From NCBI RefSeq assembly GCF_018139145.2, contig NC_059482.1:12734794-12798793 (forward strand): DNA of 64,000 nucleotides. Direction: 5' to 3'. Positions 26,236 to 39,649 of this stretch are shown here, in pieces; position 1 is the first letter of the stretch; each line of letters starts with the position of its first letter. The translations under genes were made by a program, and so were the position numbers. The DNA comes from Gymnogyps californianus. Taxonomy: Eukaryota; Chordata; Aves; Accipitriformes; Cathartidae. The notes below the pieces were generated by a model, which was given only the letters and a program-made list of their open reading frames with translations, did no database searches and was not told where the DNA came from.

Positions 26236-28107
26236 CTGGGCGTGATTTCAAAAGCCTGTGGTCTGTAGTCCAAGAAGGACTGTATTATTCAGCCAAATAT
26301 TCCAACTCAAGCAGAGAGAGATTTCCCACCCTGCATCCAAACAAAATGAAGTCAGCTTTGACTCTGCAAAATGTCAATGAATTCTTCAGAGTAAATCAGC
26401 CCTGTCAGTCTGATGCGGAACTGTCACCTACTTGTGACATAATATAATATGAAATGATATTGAACAACATGCGTTTGGCACTAAATTGTTAGCGGGTTTT
26501 AGCTTTGACAGCAGCAAGTTTATTGCTTTAATCCCAAGGTCTTTTAACCCTCTTTGACATAAATTGAGGTTGGCTTTTGTGAGAAAACTCCACTTCACCC
26601 TCTCTTCCTTTACCTAAAACTGCTTTTAACAATTTATGCTCATACATCAGACACTCATTTTGAGTGACAAAAAGAAAAAAGATCTATTAGAATAGAAGGA
26701 AAAAAGGGTCAGTTTAGGTTAAGCAGTGTATGTCTCTTTTGGTAGGCATGTCACAGCTTTCTTCAGGTGAATGTGAATTTTAAGTTGTAATAGTGTATTG
26801 CTGTAGCAAAATAAAACAGATCTGTGACAAGAAGAGAGAATAAGTATTGCAGGAGAAAGGCCGATAACCTGCAACAAGACTGTTCTTCCTTTTTTTGATG
26901 CAATTTAATTTATTCCTAAGCCTGGGTCCATTTTGAAACTTTTCTTAAAAGATCAAAGGATTTTCTTCTTTATCCAAACACTGTAGAGAGACTAGTTTAG
27001 CAAGGGTCACATGTAGAAATACAGATGCATAGAACAGATACTATGTACACACAGTTTTGCTGAATAGTATAGCTGGCTGATAGCACATAATTTAATATTT
27101 CACTTTTTTGAGACACCTTGTTTAGTTTGATAAGTAAGTACACATTGTCATCAGTGCTCTGATAATCCCGTCACAGAAATACATCATATATGAACTATAA
27201 CATCAATAACATAGGACACTTTTATCACCCTTGGTTTTCTATTCTGTTACTCTATGATGTTCATAGTGTTGCTTTGAAATCATTTCTTTATTACATTTAA
27301 AGCTCAGCTGAATCTGCCCTTGAACTGTGTAATAATGGAGAGTGAACACATTCTCAGCATATTTGCAAATTTGGGTTTTTTTTATGTTTTCTTTGTTCTT
27401 GCATAGGGAAAAGTATATTGTTGATCTACCATCATTTTTACAGAACAGAGAAGTAAGGAAAATATTAGACAAAAGGAAACTTGTGTTTCTCTCCAAGTGT
27501 GAGCATTTTAGAAGTTTTTATAAATTGCACTTTTTTTCTCTTCTAAAAATCAGATTTTTCTGTTTCTCTTATTTTATGTAATTTCTTATTTATGTTATTT
27601 TACTGTTATTATCTATAACTTGCTCATAGCAATTTTGCTCCCAGCTAATGTTTAATATATAAACAAGTTGCTCCATGAGCATCAAAAATGATACAATCTG
27701 TGATCTCCTACAGATTTGTGTCTTGTGTCTCTTACACCCCTCGCCATGGCAATAACCTCATTTCCTCCGTGGCTTTCGGTGTCTCCTCCACTCCAACATC
27801 TTCAACTCCCTCTCCCTCTCCCCTCCATGTCTTCCAACTCTTCTACCACAATATCTTCAGCTGGATGCCTAGAGCTGACTGCAATGCACTGCTTCTCTAC
27901 TCAGTTACGTTCCTCACAGACTGAATACAAAATTAATACCAATGAATAAATAAAAAAGATAAATGAACTTCAGTGGATTTTTACTTTGGGAACTCCATCC
28001 CCCAAATCAGGAAAATACCAAAATAGAGAAAATGTTTCTAGACCTCCTATGACAAATAGTGTCATTTTGCTTCCTAGTTATATTATATAGAAATTGTATT
28101 AATATTT

Positions 28108-28127
28108 CTATAGATTATAATCTATAG
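28108..28127. repeat. 20-bp perfect palindrome
   Basis: CTATAGATTATAATCTATAG equals its own reverse complement. It sits in AT-rich DNA. Confidence 0.95.
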
Positions 28128-29810
28128 CATTCTGTACTTGAGATATGTTGATAGCTATGTTATATTCTAAGCACATCTTGCTATATGTCAAGATTAAGCC
28201 AAAGTAATATTAATTTTGAAGGCCGTCCCCATTTTTCCAGCCTTGGCATCTGATTTCTTTTTTCTTCATCCTTCTCCTTATGTATCCTTTGGTTTGAATG
28301 CAAATCTTGACTTCTCTAAAACCAAGAGCAGTAATTTCTTAATCAGGATTTGGCCTTACAGAGTGACTGCAGCTGCCAGAGCATGACACACTGCCTCCAC
28401 CAGGTGTTTTCCTTCGGTAGGTCCTGCACCACCACAGTGCTCTTCAGCAGAGAGCATGGGAGCTGGGCTCCTACAGCATTGCTCTGACTCTTTAAGCATT
28501 TGATACTGGCAGGCCTTGCAGTTTCCCTCCTTCCGTTGCAGTTGTAAGTATAAATTCCACAACATTTCCAAATCCTGACAGAATGAAACTTGGGGAATTG
28601 GGAAAGTGGGGTTAGTGTATGAATTGTGATCTTGTCCATGCAATAAAAAGCACTATCAGCGGGCATTCAGCTGCTGAACTACACTCATGTTGTTTGTATT
28701 TTTATAGACACTGTTATAACTATAGTCAAGTATGATTTAACTTTAAAAGGGATGCTGTAACATTGTTCAAGTCCAGAGCTGCCATAATCTTTTGTGGTAA
28801 ATCTTTTGGATTTTATCTAGCTTTTAAAAAGGAAGGTAATACGAAGAAATAGTAATAGAATACACAGAAGCTGTATTTACTATGACTTGCCAATCCATCC
28901 TTTTTATTTGGTTTTGCATATATGCAAACATTTCTGAGCGTGGTGGTTTTGCACATTGTTTTCTTCTACATTGCATCAAACAGGCATCCCTTATAAAATG
29001 TAGAGATCCTTTTGTAACCTAATTCCTACAAAATACCACGTGTTATACAATTCTGAGATTTCTGTTGCTTGCGCATTTCAGTAGCACAATTTCATTCTAC
29101 TATGGATGTACAAGCTACATTTGCTTTTAAAAACTGATTCAAAATAATTAAGGTTATTTTTGTTTTTAAACATTAAATGTATTCAAAATCAATATCTTAT
29201 TTTGATTCTAGATGCTCTTGTGGTGCAGAACAGGAGATGGAGGCTGGTTTTGGTCATTGTCACTAATTCTGTATGAGGCCTTAGCTGACTTGCTTAGATT
29301 TTCTCCATCTTTTTGCTTATCTGTAATTTCCTGTCTCTTGTTTGGTTTATTTCATTAATGTTTGTAAACTGGTTTTAGATACTTACGTGGAAAGTGCTGA
29401 ATAAGTATTATTTGCTATTTGCTCTTAGGTCTGAAAGTGGACATTTGCTGCCGCTATCATAGAGGTAACACATTTAATGATTTTCAGGTTTTATAGATAA
29501 ATAATCCATGTGGATGGATATTTGGGGATAGCTATGCAATTAAATAATTTAGCTCAGCACAAATAGGGTCTTGTAGCTAAAATGTTTAATCAGAACCTCA
29601 GAAGTTTTATTATGCAGCACAGGACAGTGAAATTGCAAGTATAAAACATACCCCGTCTCCCTATTTCTCAGCATTCCTGTCTTAGAAAAAAGCTGTAAGC
29701 AAGGGTAAAAGATTCTTCATTCCTTCAAGGCATTCCCTGAGGGCTTGCCTGCCCTAAATAATTATACAGCCTTAAAACAGTTGTCAGCCACTGCAGTCAG
29801 GACTGCTACC

Positions 29811-29839
29811 TCTCGCGATTTTATCAAGAATCTTGCGAT
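29811..29839 (+). promoter_or_regulatory. Paired TCTCGCGAT / TCTTGCGAT motif
   Basis: Two nine-base sites at 29811 and 29831 are spaced exactly 20 bases start to start. TCTCGCGA is the half of the vertebrate TCTCGCGAGA promoter element. It is in a local GC-richer patch (29.78-29.90 kb). Confidence 0.3.
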
Positions 29840-31084
29840 AGCTGCTGCATATCTCGGAGCCCTGCCTTTGGAGTTGTAACCCTGTAAGAGGGTCTGAGCT
29901 CACCTTGTTAAATGAATGGAAGTTTCAGGCTCTTTGTTGTTAACACAAGCTTGAAAACGTAAAATGAAAAGAATCAAGCTTCCAGGTGGTAATGTCTACC
30001 TGCCTCCTTTTATTATTTTTAGAAATCCGTAGCTTTTTAAGCCGTGTCTCCTAATTTCTCTTAATTTCTGCTTGTTTAAGGCACTGTTGACCGTTTGGGA
30101 TGAGGTTGTGTCTGTTGCTGTGTGTCTGGCCACAGTACTAGATAGTGAGTCTCACAAGAACCCTTTTTCACCTTTCTTGTACCTGTTTCGTTAGCGTCAG
30201 TATGGCAGCAGGAACCGCCGCTGCCCATCAGTACCCTCCCTCCTGTGTTGTCCTTGTATGCAGCTAGAACGAGTGAGCTGGCGTTAGGACAAGATGATCC
30301 GCCTCTGCCCTGCTCTTGAAGGAGCTCCTGTTCCTTTTTTCAGTGATGTCTGTACTATTACAAATGTGACCTAAGTTTGTACAGGAACTGTTTAAATCTG
30401 TAGTAGCCAATATGGGTAACCATAACTCCGTTTATCTTTATTCCCTAGGTATAACTAGGGCTGGCTAATATGGAGATATAACTGATAAGGACTGTCAGGA
30501 CTGGATGCTGAATTATTCTAATTAAAGCATGTTTGTGAATGGTTTAACTTTCCGGTTTAGAAGAGCTTCAGAAGGGGAAAAAATAGCCAACAAAATATTG
30601 CCCTTGCCTTTTGGTAATGCCTAGGCCATCCCTGGTTCTTGATTCCTTCTATTCCAACCCCTCCAACATGACTGTCTTGCTCAGGAAGAGAAAAACAAAA
30701 AGGCCAATGAAACAAAAAAAGTAAATTGTTCTGCTGTTTTCTCTTACTGGGCAGCCTTTTGCTAGTGCATCTTTGAGGTTATGGAGAGAGAATGTATGTC
30801 TGAAATTAAGTTAAACCTATCCTTCTCTTTGTATTTCCTACTCCTTCCTTAGCTGCTTATCTGAGCTGGAAAATTGTTCCACTGCTACTGATAGTAGGGT
30901 TATGGAGTGCTGCTTCAATTTTCTGGTTCTAGGGAATTATTCTACCTGATTTTTTTCCTGGAATTTTATGCTATTTAGGCTGGAAACTAGGGCTTGTTTC
31001 CCTAGGTGAGTTCAAGTAGGTAGACTGCAAAATTGGTTTAAGTTTATGTAAATTAAGAAATGATATTTCTAAGCAGAGGATCTT

Positions 31085-31105
31085 GGGAGGGGAGGGGCGG
31101 GGCGG
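31085..31105 (+). promoter_or_regulatory. G-quadruplex motif with overlapping Sp1/KLF-type boxes
   Basis: Four G runs (3, 4, 4 and 4 G) are separated by single bases A, A and C. The segment GGGGCGGGGCGG also fits GC-box sites. It stands alone in AT-rich DNA, 35 bases before an open frame that begins near 31113. Confidence 0.55.
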
Positions 31106-31699
31106 AGAGTGATTGTTGCTTTTATTCCTAATTCAGGAATTTGTCTTTACAGAAAAGCTTCAGCTTGAAAAATTGATTCAGTTTGTTAATTCCAAGCTAA
31201 AAATGACACATTTCTATGAGGTTACTGCTCCCACTTTCTTTGGTTGTACTGTCATCAATAGTCCAGCCTCTAAATGGACCACAGGACCTCTGACAGACTA
31301 GAGGGATAAGGGTTGGAGAGGCTTCAGGATTTAGCCCTCCATGGGAACAAGGATATGCTGCCTCTGCCCATATGCTGCTCAAGCAGAGCTCGTGGCACTG
31401 CTGGGACTGACTGCATTTATACAGTGTTACCGTGATGCGGTGTGCATGTATGACATAGCGCATGGAACCAGAATGTCCACAGTCATAAAGAGCCTGTTAA
31501 ATAACAACATAATTAATCACTCCTTGGATTAGAAATGAGAAGAGATATTTTTCTGTTTAGCTTTTTTTCTTGGCCCATGGCTTTCCTGACCAGAGCTTAG
31601 GTGCAACCAATAGTTGGAATCTGGTCCTAAAGCCAAGTGTCTCAGTTCTGAGAATGGGGGTGAATGAGTCCTTATGCAATCTTCCTTTCACTGGGGAAG

Positions 31700-31733
31700 T
31701 GTCTGGGGATGGCTGATGCAGTATCCCCAGACA
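31700..31733. repeat. Perfect 11-bp hairpin with 12-base loop
   Basis: TGTCTGGGGAT (31700-31710) pairs exactly with ATCCCCAGACA (31723-31733). The stem is GC-containing, so a stable hairpin could form in RNA or single-stranded DNA. Confidence 0.9.
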
Positions 31734-32716
31734 GCTCACCGGAGAAGTTGTTCTGCATGTAGTGCAAATGTACTGTAAGGTTTTTCAAAATTCTTAAAGC
31801 TTGGAGTTCTTCCCATCATTGTGGGAATTTATTTGGTGCATGGGTGATTTGGATGCATCTCATTTTTTCCTCTGTTATTTAAAAAAAAAAAAAAGAAAGT
31901 GCATTTAGGAATGCTCTGTCTTATCTAGAAGAACTCAGTTATTAGCACAATATCACAATCAACAAATAATATCAGAGCTGAAAAACAACCAAAAAACCAG
32001 GATGAAAAAAGGTGATAAGAAAGGAAGAGACAGAAGTATTAAAGAGTATTGTAGATAAAGAACTGTTGACTGCTACCTTGTAAATATTTCAAAATATAGA
32101 TCCAGTGTTTTATGGGTCACTAAAACTACTGTAAATACACCAGCTGAATCCCAAATACGTCATTCTCAATCCCCGCCAAAGACAAAACAATGCAGCTATA
32201 ATATACCCTTCGTCATCCCTTGCAGACTTGGATTTAGCTGCAGGGCAAGATCACTGCAGATAGAATATTCAACCATAGGAAAGAAAAAGAAACCCAAGCC
32301 TGTGGTGCTGTCCAGTTTTCTATGTAGTATATAGTGTAGTACAGCAGTAGATCCCTGGGATCTTGAACTTCTCTTTATTTGTTTCTGGTTCAGCTGTAAA
32401 AGCCGATCAAACTTTTCTAAGTGGCTTGGAAACTAATTTCATGCCTTACTCTACCTGCAAATTCAGAAGAAATTATTCCTATGGTTAGTACTAAACCTGT
32501 TTTAAAAGTCTTTTCATATTCATCCATGGAGGGCAGGGTCTCAAACACTGTTGGATCCCACCTCTTGGTGGGTTCATTGCATGATTTTTGTAGTGGTGCA
32601 GAGACAAAATGCAAGTCAGGTGTCTCTTCTCTGGAAGGGAAGGACACTGCTCCTGGAATTTTACAGTCAGGACTAAGATTATGCTATAGCTTTTGTGGCC
32701 CTATAATATAAAATAC

Positions 32717-32719
32717 TTC

Positions 32720-32754
<35 letters not shown>

Positions 32755-32793
32755 TTTTTTTTTTTTTTTTTTTTTTTTTCTTTCTTTCTTTTT

Positions 32794-32873
<80 letters not shown>

Positions 32874-32879
32874 TTTTTC
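32717..32879 (+). repeat. (CTTT)n microsatellite interrupted by T27
   Basis: Tetranucleotide CTTT repeats run on both sides of an uninterrupted T tract at 32753-32779. This is the longest simple repeat in the window and is likely to be length-variable. The - strand is GA-rich (AAAG) and would encode poly-Lys/Glu/Arg only as an artefact. Confidence 0.97.
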
Positions 32880-32886
32880 AAATCAG

Positions 32887-33027
32887 GCTCTGTCTTCCAT
32901 TATCTCTTTATGATTTTGTCTTTGAGTGTAAGCATTTGACTCAATTCAGGTTGGGTTCTAGAGGGATGCTGTTATACCCACTGGTCTGTGGTTGCCAACC
33001 TGAGCAATGCATGCTTCTGGGAATGTG
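32887..33027 (+). CDS. Exon-like block after the CTTT microsatellite, 47 codons
   Basis: A 160-base T/C microsatellite runs almost up to the acceptor (aaatcag|G), and a strong donor TGTG|GTAAGTAA closes the block. The 141 bases are open in one frame with five Cys (for example CKHL and CGCQPEQC). If unspliced, the same frame ends at TAA (33029-33031), with AATAAA shortly after (33035-33040). It begins and ends in phase 2, which is compatible with the block at 39650. The product is not recognised. The acceptor may look strong only because of the microsatellite. Confidence 0.15.
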
Positions 33028-33049
33028 GTAAGTAAATAAAGCTTCTAAT

Positions 33050-36000
33050 AGCATCAAAAAGAATAAGGTTCAAAAAAAGCTTATGAAGAACAAAATGACC
33101 CACAATGTTCTGGTGTTAGAAATCAGTTTCCCAGATTGCAGTTAGGAGACAGATTCTTGTGCTGCACTGGATCCTTCAGCCTCATAGTCTAAGCAACTTT
33201 CTCCTGTTTTCAAGATAACTCTCTAGTATCTTTTCTCAGCTCCTACTGTGTGAACGAAGATGTTGGTTCACAAAAGACTGTTTGATCAAATACAGCAAAC
33301 AAAGCCTGAAAAAGTACAACTTCTTTCCCAGATCTCTCCTGCTTTCCTTATCCCTGCTCCAAAAAGCCTAGTCTATAACCACTGTTAGCAGAGGAATTTT
33401 AAGAACTTTTGTCTCAATGTGAGGCTTAAATGCTCATTAGCACGTCTGCTTAGAGTAGGTCAGTCCATCTTCAAAAGTGATTGGCTCCAAATCCCAGATA
33501 TTTAGACATTTTGTCTTAAATCTTAGCAGGGGAAACGCAGTTCATACTTACCTCTGCTGGTTTTCCACATTCCCTGACTAAGCATGGAATTTTCTATAGT
33601 TTCAGCCTTCAAGTTCAACAAGGTGGCTCTGCCATCAGCCAGTTCCTATAGGGGAATGGAGGGGGAGGTGGAGAGCCTGGGCTGGGGAGGAGAGTAAGCG
33701 GAGAGAGGCTGTTGTCTTCTGTTTTCCTGCAGGGTTTGTCTAACAGCTAACAGGATTAATGAAACACCTGGCATAGATGCAATTAACTATTTTGCTGTTG
33801 AGGCTGAAAACTACATAATGAAAAGTTGTGGTTTTTTTTAAATAAAAACCAAAAAACCCAAACAACAAAATCCCACAACTTCTGTGACACAGTTTTGTCA
33901 ACAAAGGATCGTATTGCCCGATTATGATTATAATGTTTTATATCAAGTAATCTTCAAGATTTCTCCATTTATATCAATATATTCAGTAATGCTCTTTACA
34001 GAATTATTAGTACCTTTGCAATACAAGAACTGAGTGTAATAAATACAAAGGAGTTTTACTGTAGCAGATGGACATTTTCAGTGGGTATTGATCCAGAGGG
34101 TTGTTTTGCAGGGCTGGTGATTAACGTCATTGGTGCTGTGCAGTATCGCTTGGTAATGCCCACCTTCATCCTGTTGTATAAACACTGAGTGGATTACCGA
34201 CTATATTGTTGTTGATAGCTCCTTAATTTTGCTTTGAAAACCAATTCCAGGATAATGACAAGTGTACTGCAAGGAATATTTGATTAATATTTTTCAATTT
34301 TTTTTCAATTTCTTAAAGGTAAACTTATGTGTGAAGTATTCATCTGTACTAAAAGCTTAGAAATAGAAACTACTAGAAATATTGTGGAATTGTTAGCAAA
34401 CAGAGAGACAGGATTATGGGGTGGAAAACTATGAATGATAGATGAACTTCACTCTGGAAACGAGAAATACTGTTGTTTTAAAAGCAGCATTTCATCACAG
34501 ATTAAAAAACATCCTTTCTGTTCTGTGGGCATGTTTCTGTACACAGGCAAAATTATGTTTTGTTTTTAAGAGAATGACTATTAATATGTCTGTAAACTAG
34601 CAGCATATTGGAACTGGTGCAGTCTATAAGAAAATGGTGTTTGTATCTGCTCTTTCTGTTCATAAAGCTTCCATAGGGTCAGATCCTGGTAAATGGAAAA
34701 AACCTGAGTTAAAAGGGTTTTTCCTCTGATAAACTGCATTGAACCACAGTAGAGGAACACATCAGCCCTGAACACAGCTGATAACTAAAGGTTATAAGAG
34801 TGAGAGCAAAGGATATACCTCAGTGCTTCTGAGTTTGGTCCTCAGAGATTTATTCTTTGTGGGGAAATCACTGAAAAGGGGCTGACCTAGGTGCTTTATG
34901 ACCCCTCGCTTGGCCCTCCCTGTCAGTGGGACAGGTATTCACATATATCCCAGCACAAAAAGGGGTTAAAGTCTCCCGGGCTTTGTCTTGTCCCATGGCA
35001 CTGGCACAACTGTCTTTATTCCTTGAGGTCCAGCTTGTCTGTGTAATTGGGGAGACAGGGTTTATCATTTAATAATAAAGTTGAACTGAGCAGAATTAAC
35101 GTCATAATCCTTTAAAATGCTTAATTGATATTCTGTTGTTCCATAGTATTTTTAGTTTGGTTTAACATGAAATATTTTGGCTTTCCAAAGTGTAAAGCGA
35201 AGAATTATTATTGCATCTAGATATTTCTCAGAGATTTAATAATAACTCTATGGCAATTATTATTCTATGAGAATTCTCTGTATTAATTGCAGTTTCTCCA
35301 GCAAAATGCAGAACAAAGACTGTTCTTGTGTTTAAAAATGCAATATGTTTGGACAACATGCTGTCCAGGCACTGTGTGCTGTTATTGTATGTCATCATGT
35401 CTACTGGGAAACCTGACATTAAAACATATCCTTGGTTCTCACTTAAGCCAATTTTATAGGGCAGGAAAAGAAAAGACAACATTTTGCAATGAAAGCACCT
35501 TCTCCCATCTGGCAAAATGGCTTTCTGGACTCTATTGTGGCTCATTGTCTAAAAATAGGATGAAGACAAATTGTTATCATTTGCAAAAGCCCATGACAAT
35601 AATGATAAATGAACAAATTTTTTTGCCCTCTGAAGTCATTGCTTAAGGCTTTCTCTGGGATCAACAATGTTAAACTGGTAAACTTGCCTCATCTGCATCA
35701 GCGGAAGGTTTACAAATGGCTTTGTAAACAATTTTAGCCAGAGCGTTAATCTCTCCTACAGAAGTAGGGCTTGCATGATCTATGATTGATTTGCAATTTA
35801 AAATGACACTGAAACCCCTGAAACAGATATGAAAGAAACTTTCAGTGAATAATGCTTTAGTTGACAAGAAAAGATAAGGCACATCTTTCATCTGATAGTG
35901 GGCTGTTTTTGATAAATATTGTTCATAATGGAGAATTTTGGAATCATTAATGTGTGGATAGAACATTACTACTTTTTGACTGGAACCTCAGAAACAGTTT

Positions 36001-39000
36001 TCTTCAGCAGCAGTCTTGTTAGTGAAGAAACCTTAGGACAATGTGTCTTGTTTAAAAATTGTCCAAGAGATTTCCTAATTAATTAGATCTCAAGTTCAAA
36101 TCTGAAAAAGTGAAAACCTACAAAACCAGCATTTGATCAGTATTTTTAAATCTATACAAAATAGGTACCTGAAGATTTTTTTTTTACATTATAAAAAAAA
36201 GCAACATCTGTTTTATATATAAGGTGATAAATTAAAAAGCCCATGGACTTCTCAGTCAGAAACATAAGATAACTGTTGATTCCTCTAGGAAAGACCTCAT
36301 CGCTTCAAAAAGTAAATATCCTCAATATATTGTACATTTATACACTCCAAGTTAGATAGCAATTAACTTTCATTATAAGGCAATGTTCCATGCAGGTTGT
36401 ATTTCTGTTTCCCAAGTCACCATATACTGGACTGAAGGTATCCGGTTCAGGTTATCAGATGGATTCCATGGCTGCTGTTTGGCTCTGAGGAGAAGACCTT
36501 TCCAGATCATCTGCGTAAAACACCTTTACAGCTGAAATCCCCCACAAAAATGTAAGATGATTAAAATCCAGTGAGTATTTGTGGAATGGGCACTTATCCT
36601 TTAGGAACTAGACTGAGATCATGAAATTATTTCACAAAAGCCACCAAATGTCACTGAACTACTTTCAGCACTGTGAAACGGGCATATGGATTGAAGTGGT
36701 ATTTGATGGAGCCTTGTGATTTTTTTTTTTTTTTTTTAAATTATTAAGTGGTATGACTTAATTTTAAAAAAAGAACAGTGTTCTGTATGGTAAAAAAAAA
36801 ACCTGTCACAACTCCTGCTGATTGACAGTTGTTCAGCAATCTGAGAAAGAGAAATCAAAGACTCAGCGGGAACAGAAAATGAATTTCTTGACCGAGAGGT
36901 AGTGCCAGTAAGCGAGAGGTAAAGCAGGCTGAAGGAATACTATTGGCGAGCTGCTATTGCCTGTGCGAAATCTGCGCTGTGAATACAAAGATCTCCAGAA
37001 CGTAGGGGCTGCATGTTTCATTCAGTTCATTCACTTACTAATGCCGGTGTACTGCAGTGGATGTATAATCAGCTGGTGCATTGAGGTGAAAGGTGCAAGG
37101 TAGAGGTAACAAAACTCCTTTCATAAGAAATCTGCAGTTCTTTTCAGCCTCTGGTGGACCAGACCCACGCAAGGAGGATATAAGGCTTCCGTGGTTTGAT
37201 TGATTTAAGGTAGAATAGGTCAGTCAGATGCAGGAGTCAGAGCACTGGATCTTTTCAGATAAACAGAGCCTGTAATTACAAGCCAGTTCCACAAGTTTAA
37301 GACTACTCGCACATCTAAAATTGTGGCTGTATTGACAAGTAAACAACTATCAATATATTCTCCTCCTATTTCATAAAAGGTACAAAATTTGAGTATCTTT
37401 TTGCTTTGTAAACACAATTAAAGATGATTGAGAGGGATAAAGTACAAAGGTGGCTTTCTAAGTACCCCGTCCATTACAGGGAAAAAACCCTCAAAAACTC
37501 TCAGAACTTTTGCTCAGGCAAGTCTGTTTTAATAGGCATAACATATAAATTGCTTTGATAATCGTATTCCTCCACTACCTTTATATTTTGAAGTATTCAC
37601 TCTAACTTTAATTTTATTAATGTATTTCTTTTATCTTTCATCTGAATAGTGTTCTGTATGTAAAGTGACCAAATGTGATTAATGATGAATAGATTAAGAT
37701 GGGACAGGGTGTTTGAAAAATGACTTAAGTAGTGCATGTAAGTCACTGGCTATAGTCCCAAAATGCAAATTCTGGTTAAGTTAATGACTGGAAAATCATG
37801 ATGGCACTAGTGTATGAGTTCTGCATTATTTGAAATTGCTTTATAAACAATAAATAATTAGCATTTTACACTGGGACTAGTTAATAGTATTACACAATTA
37901 TTTCTATAGGCATTGGTATTTTATAGTCAAAAGCATAAATATAATTGACTTATATGATTATAATTTTTTGCTGTCCAGAGTTTGTAACAGTTTTGCCTTG
38001 CAAATAGCATGCTGAAGTTCATGTCCCATTAAAGGTTGGTACTTTATTAAAATGTCTGGAATAATCTTGTTTGCAATAGGCATGTCTGGTCTTTCTGCAA
38101 AGGAGATTCTGAACATCCTTTAGGTTGGGATTTCAGGAGGGGGAAATTTGTTAATATGTTCACTCCTGCCTGACAAATGAGCATTATCGTCAATGTGGGT
38201 GCACATTTCCACTTATCCTTTTTGTAGCTGGAAAGCTTTATGAAAAATAAATTAATAATGCATACTAAATTATGTCTGCAAGAGACATTTATGTATATAT
38301 TGCTAGCTTCAAGACTGATTAGATTTACATTTCTTTAAAAATGATTTTTTTCTCGCACATCCATAACGCCTTTAGAATGCACTGCATGATAGAAAAATGC
38401 AATCTTGATTTCAGTTGAATACCTGGAAGGAGTGTGTTTTTCCCCTATTAATATGTACATGTGTTCCCGTAGAGTTTGCGTTATTTTTCCTAAAAGAGAC
38501 TGTTCTTTTGAATTACCCCAGCCCAAATGTATGCCTTAGGATGCGAAATGCAGCAAAGTAGATGTCCTATTATCATAACTTGAAAGAGGTCCATTTAATA
38601 ATAGCCTGTATTAAACAAGAGTCTGCTAACTATACAGTAAAGACTGTTTTTTCACCAGAGAATGTAAACCATATGTTTTAAATGCAGCTAAAAATGGATG
38701 CAGTGTGCTATTTCCTTCCACCTCAGCCTGCAGTGTATTACTTAGATTTGCAAGGCATAGCCACCACTAGTACTTACCACTGCTGAAAGAGCCACCTTTC
38801 AAGGTTTTTTTAACCACAAAGAAAAGAGAAATATAGTAGCATCGATTGTTAAATCCTGGTGCTTGTTACTCACTGCCCGCACACAGAACATCATGCCTTT
38901 GTAGCAGTGAGGAGAGTTGGTATTTATCAGGGTTCAGAGCTAGTTCAGCCACACACTTGACAAATTATTTGTGGAATTGTTGTATTCACAGTCACTTAAA

Positions 39001-39640
39001 TAAGAATCTGTCAACACAAGGCTGTGCTTTGTTGCAGCAGGTCTCACAGTTTTTCCTGTGCACTCAAAGAATGATGGATTGGAGGTAATGCAAATTCACT
39101 ACCATTTTATATGCTGGTGCCTTCTTCATAGACAGGAAACATAGCTCAGTATCATCTTGTAAAATGCCTTAACTGTAAAGGCCTAGTTCAGTGTTGAAAG
39201 TGCTTTTTAAAAATGGTATGTTGGAACAGGGAAATGTAATTCAAATATTTTCCTCACGTCTCATTTTAGAGACTGTTTGTTGGAGCAGGTGTGCATTCAG
39301 ATTTTCCCAGGCTAAGTAGGACATATGCTTATCTGTGCTTGGTAATTAAAACAAATTAATAAATACAATTATTTGATTTTATGGCAACTTAAAAGTTAAT
39401 ACTGCTTAACAGGATATTAAATTTAAAGAGCTCACGCAGAAGAAAAAATGTCCATTTAGGTAACTCAGTCTGCATTGCTGGTAGTAATTTTTTTAGTAAA
39501 TTCATTTGTCCAGCAAAGAATACCTATCTTAAAGCTCTATAACCAATTCCAAAAGGTATAGTTCAAAGGTAAAAGCCATGATCCTTTGACAGAATGGAGC
39601 TTACAATAATAAGTAAAAAACCTTATCTGTGCTGGCATTT
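33050..39640. other. No gene seen
   Basis: Unique AT-rich DNA. A G-rich patch lies at 33653-33695, an A/C run at 33840-33870 and a T18 at 36720. No other structure noted. Confidence 0.55.
36720..36737 (+). repeat. T18 homopolymer
   Basis: Uninterrupted T run. Confidence 0.95.
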
Positions 39641-39649
39641 ATTTTTTAG

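Larger units (their letters stand above)
26240..31080. other. No gene seen
   Basis: Unique AT-rich DNA. A Ser/Pro/Thr-coding low-complexity CTCC-rich stretch lies at 27760-27840. A local AT palindrome cluster surrounds 28108-28127. A G+C-richer patch occurs near 29780-30310. A 27-base block at 30979-31005 has splice-like ends. Confidence 0.55.

Noticed and set aside
27688..27949. Ser/Pro/Thr-rich open frames
   Set aside because: They come from a CTCC-rich low-complexity stretch and are open in two frames at once.
32684..32881. Poly-Lys/Glu/Arg open frame on the - strand
   Set aside because: It is simply the complement of the CTTT microsatellite.
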